This document shows positions 1-4,969 of a stretch of DNA of 7,456 nt, in pieces. Position 1 is the first letter of the stretch. The number at the start of each line of letters is the position of its first letter. Source of the DNA: Candidatus Omnitrophota bacterium (lineage in GTDB: Bacteria > Omnitrophota > Gorgyraeia > Gygaellales > Profunditerraquicolaceae). The notes under the pieces are model-generated. The model worked only from the letters and a program-made list of their open reading frames with translations. It had not been told where the DNA came from and did not search any database. The translations under genes and the position numbers were made by a program. The stretch covers positions 1-7,456 of the forward strand of contig JAQTZX010000058.1 of assembly GCA_028687525.1 (NCBI GenBank), read 5' to 3'.

Positions 1-346
1 CGCGGTAATTGACTATTTGCCTGCCGAAAGGAGGTATGACAAACTCTGCCGGAGCGAAACTTATCCACGGGCTCGCGGAAAAAGACATCTGCCCCGGATG
101 AGAAAAAGTCTTTGTTCCGTCTCCCAAAGGCGCATATACCCAATCTTCCATATAAGCCTTGACTTTCAAGGTATCTTCGGAAGTATTGTCAACTTCGATA
201 ATGCCGGCCTGCGCCCCGCCGGGAGGAATAAACAGGCGGATTTTGGGCTGATTAATACGCAGAGTCGAAGCCTCCGCGCATACCAGGCACAGACTTACAT
301 AAACCAAAGCCGATAATAATCCCCGGCTGTAAAAAGATTTCGGCAT
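1..346 (-). CDS. PapD-like periplasmic pilus chaperone, N-terminal part (cut by window edge)
   Basis: An open frame starts at ATG 346 and runs off the window with 115 codons and no stop. Residues 1-26 form a signal peptide (hydrophobic core about 10-23, then AEA), pointing to the periplasm. The mature part resembles the first Ig-like domain of PapD/FimC-type chaperones: an INQPKIRLFIPPGG strand (31-44), an IIEVDNTSEDTLKVKAY stretch (49-65), D68-W69, and SPWISFAPAEFVIPPFGRQI (92-111). In the family this last stretch leads to the G1 strand that caps subunits by donor-strand complementation. The second domain and the usual G1 lysine lie outside the window or cannot be placed. It begins 17 nt after the pilin-like gene, with AAGGA 4 nt before the start. 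Chaperones of this family hold fibre subunits for an outer-membrane usher. Family call from motif reading only. Confidence 0.77.
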   Translation of the reverse strand, partial: MPKSFYSRGLLSALVYVSLCLVCAEASTLRINQPKIRLFIPPGGAQAGIIEVDNTSEDTLKVKAYMEDWVYAPLGDGTKTFSHPGQMSFSASPWISFAPAEFVIPPFGRQIVNYR

Positions 347-363
347 CGTATCCTTCACCCCAA

Positions 364-960
364 TTAACTGGCAGTAAGCGTAACCTTGACCTGCCCCGAG
401 TATGTACCCGCGGGTTTATCGGAAGTAACAGGAACCGCTCCTTCTCCATCTCCCGTACCGGTGGCTATCCCGTAATAAATCCTGAGCCAGTTCCCGCTGG
501 AAACCCCGATTTGAGACTTCGTGTATGCCTTATTATTGCTCTTCGTCAAACTGTATTTGCCGAGTTCCGTGGAAGTCGACGCATTCTGCTTTACAAAAGA
601 AACATTAATGTTGTCATTCAGGGTCTTCGTGGCATCGGTTGTAAGCGCGATATTCTTGTTGATGGTATGCGTCACTGTCCAGTTTGTCGCGTTCGAATTC
701 ACATTCACGTCAACCGCGTAATAACAACCGGCGGTAAAGATATTGTTGGTGGAATCATAATTCAGCTGGCCGAAAGCAACTGCTGTCGCGGTTGACCACG
801 TAGTACCCACGATTTTGCTGATAGAAACGGAAATGCTGTTTTCGGACTGGACCTGGGCCGTCATATCCACTGTCTGCGAAGGATCCACACACCATCCTGC
901 GCGGGGGAAACCGAAAAGCACCACGCTGCTGCACACGTATACAAAGATCAATCTTTTCAT
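364..960 (-). CDS. Secreted pilin-like beta-sandwich subunit
   Basis: A 198-aa protein with a signal peptide at about residues 1-24 (KR, then a hydrophobic core, then AGWC; exact cleavage site unclear and no convincing lipobox). The mature chain is rich in Ser, Thr and Asn and in alternating hydrophobic residues, as in fibre subunits. Residues 31-50 (VDMTAQVQSENSISVSISKI) could act as a donor strand or first beta strand. The chain ends in GTYSGQVKVTLTAS (185-198), the G-x-Y plus alternating-strand ending common in spore-coat-U/Csu-like subunits. It lies between a three-domain exported protein and a PapD-like chaperone, so I infer a fibre subunit secreted by chaperone-usher. ATG 966 also exists in frame, but the strong Shine-Dalgarno site sits directly against it and is well spaced for ATG 960, so 960 is preferred. 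No specific family could be named. Confidence 0.8.
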   Translation of the reverse strand: MKRLIFVYVCSSVVLFGFPRAGWCVDPSQTVDMTAQVQSENSISVSISKIVGTTWSTATAVAFGQLNYDSTNNIFTAGCYYAVDVNVNSNATNWTVTHTINKNIALTTDATKTLNDNINVSFVKQNASTSTELGKYSLTKSNNKAYTKSQIGVSSGNWLRIYYGIATGTGDGEGAVPVTSDKPAGTYSGQVKVTLTAS

Positions 961-966
961 ATTCAT

Positions 967-976
967 TCACCTCCTT
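967..976 (-). promoter_or_regulatory. Strong Shine-Dalgarno site that decides the pilin start
   Basis: On the minus strand this reads AAGGAGGTGA, a full match to the 16S anti-Shine-Dalgarno core. It abuts ATG 966 with no spacer but lies 6 nt before ATG 960 (9 nt counted from GGAGG), so it favours the shorter protein. It is the strongest ribosome site in the window, which fits high translation of a major structural subunit. Confidence 0.85.
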
Positions 977-982
977 TCTTTT

Positions 983-2371
983 TCATAATTCCAGGATCGA
1001 ATAAACGATCTTAGCGGAATAATCGCCCGCCTTGATGTCCAAGGACGGGGTTAATTCATAGATGACCTTAAACTTGTCCCCCGATCCCAAAGGATCGGAA
1101 ACGAACAAGCTGATCTCACCTGCGGCTAAAGGCACTGCCGAAGGGAACTTCAAAATACCTTTGGTATCCATTCCTTCTTCTCTTATTTTGAGGAACCGGG
1201 AGGATAAGATGTCCCCGTTAGTATTAACCATATCGGAAAGCATACGCTGTGTGACCTGGTATTGCCGGCCGGTATTCGACCTTACAGCAATCACCACTTC
1301 CGACCCTTTTACGGATTGAGACGGCCGCACTCCGGTAAAACGGATAACCCCTCCTGCTTCAGGCGTAACCAGCAGTTCAAGTACCCGGGGATTATCCACA
1401 ATCAAGGTAACCGAATCAATAAGCTTCAATTCCGAGCCGGGAACATCCAACAGATATTTTATGCTTGTCCTGTATTTTCCCGCTTTCTTAGCAGATATAT
1501 CATTCAAACCGTAATCAACGGCAAAAGTATCCGCTTCGCCGGAAGAAGAAGATTCGTAGATAACCTCCTGGCGCAGGGACAACGGGGTTTCCCTGTTTAT
1601 GACCGCCCCTTTCTGATTATCCCTGCCGGCGAACTTTATTGCCGCCCAGTCCAGAAACCCGCCTTCAAGGGACAGGGGCTGTTCGGTAACCACCTGCTGT
1701 ATCCGAAACTGCCTGCCCAGACCGCCTTTGATCTTGAACACGACCATGTTGGAACCCGGTTCCTGTCTATCGGGACAAAGAACTATCTCTTTTGAAAGAT
1801 TGGGAGTAACTACTTCAAATAAAGGTTGGGCTTCCACCTCGGCAAGGATAGTCAAATAGACATTGACCGGCGCCTGTGCGCTGTCAACCGGCTCCAGGGT
1901 AAAAGCCATTCTTCCCCGGTATGATCCGGATTCAAAATCCTGGTCCGGGACGATACCATACACCAGCACAAAAGAATCCGAGGCACCGTTCACTCCCGAA
2001 GTATACAAATATTCCCTGCCGAAACCAACCGGCCGTTCGGTTTCAACACTCAAAGTCCCGGATCTATTGCTCCCCCGTAGCCCGTAAACAACGAAACTCC
2101 CGGAAGGCAAAATCTTACCCTGCGCATTGGTCAAAGGATCAAGAATAGTCTGGATTACGCGATACTGTTTTCCGATGTCAGAGGTGACTCTTACGGTAAC
2201 CTCCCGGTTTATCCTGCCGGTATGCAGGCTGACTCTTTCATAACGCAAATCATAACCACCCTGATAAGGAGTAACCGAAATGGAAAAAGCGGCGAAAGAA
2301 ATTCCGGGAAAGGACACAACCATACTCATGGCCATAAAAACCATGAGCAAAACGAAAGTTATTTTTCGCAT
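983..2371 (-). CDS. Exported protein with three tandem beta-sandwich repeats
   Basis: A 462-aa protein with a clear signal peptide (1-27, RK then a long hydrophobic core ending ISFA). The rest is three copies of one module, about 28-162, 184-312 and 331-462. Landmarks recur in register: GKQY67-70 / GRQF219-222 / GRQY368-371; DSF132-134 / DTF281-283 / DKF432-434, followed 4 residues later by Tyr138/287/438; and GSY149-151 / GKY298-300 / GDY449-451. The last two landmarks are exactly 17 residues apart in all copies. The repeats resemble the neighbouring single-domain pilin-like protein. As first gene of the cluster it may be a tip, adhesin or base component; that role is inference. An in-frame ATG at 2434 would add 21 residues before the signal peptide and lies inside the promoter, so 2371 is preferred. 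I cannot name a family. Confidence 0.88.
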   Translation of the reverse strand: MRKITFVLLMVFMAMSMVVSFPGISFAAFSISVTPYQGGYDLRYERVSLHTGRINREVTVRVTSDIGKQYRVIQTILDPLTNAQGKILPSGSFVVYGLRGSNRSGTLSVETERPVGFGREYLYTSGVNGASDSFVLVYGIVPDQDFESGSYRGRMAFTLEPVDSAQAPVNVYLTILAEVEAQPLFEVVTPNLSKEIVLCPDRQEPGSNMVVFKIKGGLGRQFRIQQVVTEQPLSLEGGFLDWAAIKFAGRDNQKGAVINRETPLSLRQEVIYESSSSGEADTFAVDYGLNDISAKKAGKYRTSIKYLLDVPGSELKLIDSVTLIVDNPRVLELLVTPEAGGVIRFTGVRPSQSVKGSEVVIAVRSNTGRQYQVTQRMLSDMVNTNGDILSSRFLKIREEGMDTKGILKFPSAVPLAAGEISLFVSDPLGSGDKFKVIYELTPSLDIKAGDYSAKIVYSILEL

Positions 2372-2374
2372 CGG

Positions 2375-2382
2375 CACCTCTT
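2375..2382 (-). promoter_or_regulatory. Ribosome binding site of the three-repeat protein
   Basis: Minus-strand AAGAGGTG, with GAGG 5 nt before ATG 2371. It supports the start that places the signal peptide at the N-terminus. A near copy (AAGAGGTGC) occurs at 2439-2447 before the alternative ATG 2434. Confidence 0.7.
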
Positions 2383-2424
2383 GAGTGATTGGCTGGCTTT
2401 TTGCTGAGTTAAATTTAATATAAT

Positions 2425-2453
2425 AGTATAGCATTTCCGCACCTCTTTTTCAA
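2425..2453 (-). promoter_or_regulatory. Sigma70-type promoter of the fibre operon
   Basis: Minus strand: -35 TTGAAA at 2453-2448, a 17-nt spacer, and -10 TATACT at 2430-2425, preceded by an extended -10 TG (TGC). The start of transcription would be near 2418, giving a leader of about 47 nt before ATG 2371. The promoter lies directly after the terminator of the upstream small gene, so the fibre genes appear to be transcribed separately from the housekeeping block. Confidence 0.72.
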
Positions 2454-2466
2454 GGCCGTAAAAGAC

Positions 2467-2499
2467 AAAAACCGGACTGACCCTTTTTTGTCAATCCGG
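2467..2499 (-). terminator. Rho-independent terminator after the 110-aa gene
   Basis: On the minus strand CCGGATTGAC (2499-2490) pairs with GTCAGTCCGG (2481-2472): 10 pairs including one G-T wobble, with an 8-nt loop, followed at once by TTTTT (2471-2467). Read on the plus strand the hairpin has no T tract, so it acts in one direction. It insulates the fibre promoter from transcription coming from the small gene and the lipid operon. Confidence 0.87.
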
Positions 2500-2502
2500 C
2501 TT

Positions 2503-2547
2503 AAAATTCTCTGTACACCTTCCGCCCCCCGGCTGGAAGAGAATTTT
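2503..2547. repeat. Perfect inverted repeat in the 3' region of the small gene
   Basis: AAAATTCTCT (2503-2512) and AGAGAATTTT (2538-2547) are perfect reverse complements, 10 bp each, around a 25-nt GC-rich loop. A further TTCC/GGAA pairing is possible inside the loop (GGAA at 2535-2538, sharing one base with the outer arm). It lies between the stop codon of the 110-aa gene and its terminator, so it would be a stem-loop in that mRNA's 3' end. It has no T tract of its own. It may stabilise the transcript or bind a protein; neither is shown. Confidence 0.6.
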
Positions 2548-2576
2548 CCGGAAATAAAACGGTATATTACACGCTT

Positions 2577-2909
2577 TTATTTACTCATCCCCTGCGGGAT
2601 GGCTGATAAACAAATTTTAAGGGAGTGGACAAAAGTAATGCGAAAAAACCGCTCATTGTTCACCGCTAAAATACTCCCCTTTAAACGACAAAAAAACCGC
2701 TCTCTCTGCTCATATGAATTTTTCTCTCTGACAATATGCAAATAAGAAACAGGTTTTTGAACCTGTCCGGAGGTTATCTCGTTGACCAGGCAGACAAAAT
2801 GACGACGGACAATACTGCGCACCCCGCCATTATCCATGACTTCGGAACAAGCGACTACCCGTCTCTTATGATTATTTGAAGTCATATTCCTGAATACCAG
2901 GTCTCGCAT
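2577..2909 (-). CDS. Small basic protein of unknown function (110 aa)
   Basis: I do not recognise the family. The protein is strongly basic (19 Lys/Arg against 8 Asp/Glu, plus four His) and has four Cys (21, 40, 74, 100), no signal peptide and no membrane segment. It opens MRDLVFRNMTSNNHKRR and has beta-like alternating stretches at 72-83 and 88-101, with an ERFF motif repeated at 70-73 and 86-89. That profile suits a small cytoplasmic nucleic-acid-binding protein, but this is only a guess. Reality is supported by a GGGAG Shine-Dalgarno site 7 nt before the ATG, a good promoter and long structured leader upstream, a proper terminator downstream, and a balanced codon pattern. An 85-codon frame on the opposite strand (2488-2745) has none of these. 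It is its own transcription unit between the lipid operon and the fibre operon. Confidence 0.75.
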   Translation of the reverse strand: MRDLVFRNMTSNNHKRRVVACSEVMDNGGVRSIVRRHFVCLVNEITSGQVQKPVSYLHIVREKNSYEQRERFFCRLKGSILAVNNERFFRITFVHSLKICLSAIPQGMSK

Positions 2910-2931
2910 TGTCTTGCTCCCTTTTAGTGTA

Positions 2932-2956
2932 CCGGGTTACCGATACGGTAACCCGG
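2932..2956. repeat. Perfect 11-bp hairpin just before the ribosome site
   Basis: CCGGGTTACCG (2932-2942) and CGGTAACCCGG (2946-2956) are exact reverse complements around a 3-nt ATA. It is the most stable hairpin visible in the window. It has no T tract on either strand, so it is not a standard terminator. As RNA it would end 10 nt upstream of the Shine-Dalgarno site of the 110-aa gene; as DNA it could also be a dyad operator. Confidence 0.85.
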
Positions 2957-2983
2957 CTATCCCCTTTACCTTCCGTATGCCAG

Positions 2984-3005
2984 GTAAAATTTTCTAAAAT
3001 TTTAC
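2984..3005. repeat. 22-bp AT-rich palindrome in the leader
   Basis: GTAAAATTTT (2984-2993) and AAAATTTTAC (2996-3005) are exact reverse complements around CT. Each arm also contains AAAATTTT, itself a palindrome, so the site is both an inverted and a direct repeat. It could be an RNA stem with a very small loop, which would need to open by a pair, or a binding site for a dimeric DNA-binding protein. Confidence 0.8.
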
Positions 3006-3078
3006 GGCTCGCTGGTGGGGATATTTAACACTTTTTAAAACTATTTTCTAATAATCTAAAAAAACTTGTCCCGATATA

Positions 3079-3108
3079 AGTATACCATTGCAATTATGCT
3101 ATTTTCAA
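3079..3108 (-). promoter_or_regulatory. Sigma70-type promoter of the small gene
   Basis: Minus strand: -35 TTGAAA at 3108-3103, an 18-nt spacer, and -10 TATACT at 3084-3079 with an extended -10 TG (TGG). Both hexamers are identical to those of the fibre operon promoter. The predicted start is near 3072, 72 nt or so downstream of the -35 side of the plsY stop region, so the small gene need not depend on read-through from the lipid operon. Confidence 0.7.
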
Positions 3109-3180
3109 GACGATATTCCCGGAAAAAGAAAGCGGTTTCACGAAAAAAACAACCTTTTTGTTCGACTAAACTTGCGGTTC

Positions 3181-3804
3181 TTAGAACAACCTCTTCTCTT
3201 CCCCTTTAATAAGCCGTTTGATATTTGATTTGTGGCGGAAAATTATAAAAACCGAAAATATGACCCCGGAGTAAAAAAGGATATTTGACTGCTTTAACAA
3301 AAACAGATAGAATGGAAAGGCTATGGCGGAAACGACCGATGCCATGGAAACGATCCTGGCTATGGAAAAAACAAGAACCCAGGTGACAATTACTAATCCC
3401 AACACCAACCGTACCCCGCTGATAGCTATTGCCAAACCGATGAGCACACCCAATGTGGTAGCTACTCCTTTTCCCCCTTTAAATCCCAGGAATATGGTCC
3501 AATTGTGCCCGCAGATACAGCTTAATCCCAGGATAATACGTACAAGCTCACCCTGTTCGACCGGGAGAGAAGAACCAAGCGTATTCCCCAGAAACGTTAC
3601 CGGCAATACCCCCTTCAGCACATCAAGAAACAAAACCGTCACGCCCCACACATTCCCCAGCACGCGCATGGCGTTGGTCGCACCGACATTTCCCGATCCC
3701 ACCGTACGGATATCCACGCCCTTAATCACCCTGCAAAAAATATACGCGGTCGGAATAGCACCGATGATATAACTGAAGATTATTGCGGAAATAAAATAAA
3801 GCAT
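3181..3804 (-). CDS. plsY: Acyl-phosphate glycerol-3-phosphate acyltransferase PlsY
   Basis: A 207-aa inner-membrane enzyme that transfers an acyl group from acyl-phosphate to the sn-1 position of glycerol-3-phosphate, giving lysophosphatidic acid, the first step of phospholipid synthesis. Family motifs are intact: SGNVGATNAMR (37-47), then DVLKG (61-65), GHNWTIFLGFKGGKGVATTLG (split here as 99-107 and 108-119), and the cytoplasmic RHKSNIKRL near the C-terminus (190-198). Hydrophobic stretches at about 1-24, 52-72, 117-148 and 150-189 fit the multi-pass topology, and the length is typical. It is last in the operon, starting 3 nt after the pgsA stop with no strong ribosome site of its own, so translation is probably coupled. 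Its acyl-phosphate supplier PlsX is not in the window. No convincing terminator follows it. Confidence 0.96.
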   Translation of the reverse strand: MLYFISAIIFSYIIGAIPTAYIFCRVIKGVDIRTVGSGNVGATNAMRVLGNVWGVTVLFLDVLKGVLPVTFLGNTLGSSLPVEQGELVRIILGLSCICGHNWTIFLGFKGGKGVATTLGVLIGLAIAISGVRLVLGLVIVTWVLVFSIARIVSMASVVSAIAFPFYLFLLKQSNILFYSGVIFSVFIIFRHKSNIKRLIKGEEKRLF

Positions 3805-3807
3805 AAG

Positions 3808-4353
3808 CTATTTTTTAGCGCCGCCGTTCTGTCCGTACAAAATAAAAAATCCTTTTCGCACATACAGAGCCCCGGAAACAACCGTGCATAAAACCGCGAT
3901 CCATAAAACAACATACGAAAAACGAAAATTTAACAGAGAACTAAGCACAAACGACATCTGGGATGTAGTGGTCAATTTTCCCCACTGTGAAGGGTATATA
4001 TTGATATTTTGTTTTATCAAATAAATAACCACACAACCAAGCAGTATAAGCACATCCCGCGTAATCACTATCAAAAGCGCCCAAAACGGAATATCGTGCA
4101 AAATATATAATAAAACAAAAGCACTCAGAAGCAGGATCTTATCCGCCAGCGGATCGAGTACCAGACCTGCCTGCGATTTCTGCTTGGTTTTCCTGGCGAT
4201 ATACCCGTCGACAGCGTCAGAAAGCACCGCAAGAAGGAATATGGCTAAAGCGTAAATCCGCAAAAACGGCCGCTCGGAAGAATAATACAGGCAGGCGATG
4301 AAAAACGGAACACTAAGAAGCCTGAATAACGATATCTTATTGGCGATATTCAT
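3808..4353 (-). CDS. pgsA: CDP-diacylglycerol-glycerol-3-phosphate 3-phosphatidyltransferase
   Basis: A 181-aa membrane protein of the CDP-alcohol phosphatidyltransferase family. The signature D-x2-D-G-x2-A-R-x8-G-x3-D-x3-D is complete: D46, D49-G50, A53-R54, G63, D67, D71. These aspartates bind the metal and CDP-lipid. The opening NIANKISLFRLLSVPFF and a chain with about five or six hydrophobic spans match PgsA, which makes phosphatidylglycerol-phosphate from CDP-diacylglycerol and glycerol-3-phosphate and releases CMP. The family signature alone does not fix the acceptor alcohol, but the length, the N-terminus and the plsY neighbour favour PgsA over phosphatidylserine or cardiolipin synthases. 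It follows lepB by 9 nt, with AAGG 7 nt before the start partly overlapping the end of lepB. Its product CMP is the substrate of cmk, the first gene of the same operon. Confidence 0.92.
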   Translation of the reverse strand: MNIANKISLFRLLSVPFFIACLYYSSERPFLRIYALAIFLLAVLSDAVDGYIARKTKQKSQAGLVLDPLADKILLLSAFVLLYILHDIPFWALLIVITRDVLILLGCVVIYLIKQNINIYPSQWGKLTTTSQMSFVLSSLLNFRFSYVVLWIAVLCTVVSGALYVRKGFFILYGQNGGAKK

Positions 4354-4362
4354 TGAGAAACC

Positions 4363-4953
4363 TTATTTTATAAGCCGTATCCGGTTAAATGGAAAATAGA
4401 TCACGATTGCTTTACCCAACAGATTATTCTTAGGCACAAATCCCCAATAACGGCTGTCCAGTGACGAAGCGGAATTATCGCCAAGCACAAAATAGCCGTC
4501 TTTCGGAACAGTTATCTTCTGCCCCTCCTTGGCGTAGTCGCCCCGGTTATAATAATAAATCTTGGTAAAAATAGGATCCAGCACCGGCTTATCATTCACA
4601 TACACGGTCCCCTCCTTAAGCTCGATAGTCTCACCGGGAAGGCCGACCAGACGCTTGATAAAAAATTTACGCGGGTCTTCGGGAAAGATAAAAACTATAA
4701 CATCCCCCCTGACCGGTTGGCGCAACCCGGGCAGCCTCAAGGATGTCAACGGGACTTTCGGGCCATAAATAAATTTATTGACCAGAATAAGATCACGCTC
4801 GATCAAAGTCGGACGCATCGATCCGGTGGGGATCTTGAAAGTCTGGATTATAAACGGCCTTATGATAAATAAAGCGATAATGGCGGCAAAAATCCCCGCT
4901 TCCAGGTATTCTTTTATCTCGGTCTTAATGCGCTCCTTCAATTCTTTCTTCAT
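4363..4953 (-). CDS. lepB: Signal peptidase I
   Basis: A 196-aa membrane-bound serine protease that removes signal peptides on the outer face of the inner membrane. A charged N-terminal stretch (1-15) precedes one membrane anchor (about 19-38). Box B is PTGSMRPTL (42-50) with the catalytic Ser45. The general-base Lys is K100 in FFIKRLVGLPGE (97-108), and the family boxes GDN (158-160) and DSRYWG (166-171) are present. The protein is compact, with a single anchor rather than the two of the E. coli enzyme. It follows lepA by 16 nt, the classical lepA-lepB order. A run of seven G lies just before the start and may serve as a weak ribosome site. It is the likely processing enzyme for the three secreted fibre proteins encoded at the left of the window. 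Confidence 0.96.
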   Translation of the reverse strand: MKKELKERIKTEIKEYLEAGIFAAIIALFIIRPFIIQTFKIPTGSMRPTLIERDLILVNKFIYGPKVPLTSLRLPGLRQPVRGDVIVFIFPEDPRKFFIKRLVGLPGETIELKEGTVYVNDKPVLDPIFTKIYYYNRGDYAKEGQKITVPKDGYFVLGDNSASSLDSRYWGFVPKNNLLGKAIVIYFPFNRIRLIK

Positions 4954-4969
4954 AGTGTTTCCCCCCCGG

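Larger units (their letters stand above)
2910..3072 (-). promoter_or_regulatory. Long structured 5' leader of the small gene (candidate cis-regulatory RNA)
   Basis: About 160 nt separate the predicted transcription start (near 3072) from ATG 2909. The first third (to about 3021) is AT-rich and plain. The remainder is dense in self-complementary segments: a 22-bp AT-rich palindrome, an 11-bp perfect GC-rich hairpin just before the ribosome site, and CCCCACC (3020-3014), which can pair with GGTAAAGGGG (2970-2961) apart from internal bulges. Several segments share GTAAA/GGTAA or TTACC cores and compete as partners, as in riboswitches and attenuators. The GGGAG ribosome site (2921-2917) is 10 nt after the last hairpin and is not itself paired in it. 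I cannot match the whole to a known riboswitch class. Confidence 0.55.

Noticed and set aside
1262..1795. 177-codon plus-strand frame
   Set aside because: It is antisense to the three-repeat protein, which has a signal peptide, an internal repeat structure and a promoter; the plus frame has none of these.
2372..2434. 21-residue N-terminal extension of the three-repeat protein
   Set aside because: It would bury the signal peptide inside the protein, and its ATG lies between the -35 and -10 boxes, so it would not be in the predicted transcript.
2488..2745. 85-codon plus-strand frame opposite the 110-aa gene
   Set aside because: It has no ribosome site, promoter or protein-like pattern, and it overlaps the terminator and the better supported minus-strand gene.
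2932..2956. Rho-independent terminator for plsY
   Set aside because: The stem is excellent but neither strand has a T tract after it, and it lies about 225 nt past the plsY stop and after a good promoter.
2932..3020. Possible cyclic-di-GMP-I (GEMM) riboswitch
   Set aside because: The minus-strand stretch ATAGCCGGGTTACCG recalls the 3' strand of GEMM RNAs, but I find no GGCAAACC or GACGCAAAGCC core upstream. The class is therefore not called; an Rfam cmscan would decide.
3143..3177. Weak terminator right after plsY (minus strand)
   Set aside because: There is a run of seven T (3149-3143), but the only stems before it are short and AT-rich (AACAA/TTGTT or AACC/GGTT). Too weak to call.
3323..3772. 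149-codon plus-strand frame
   Set aside because: It is antisense to plsY, whose motifs are intact. The Pro/Thr-rich translation is a typical shadow of a membrane-protein gene.
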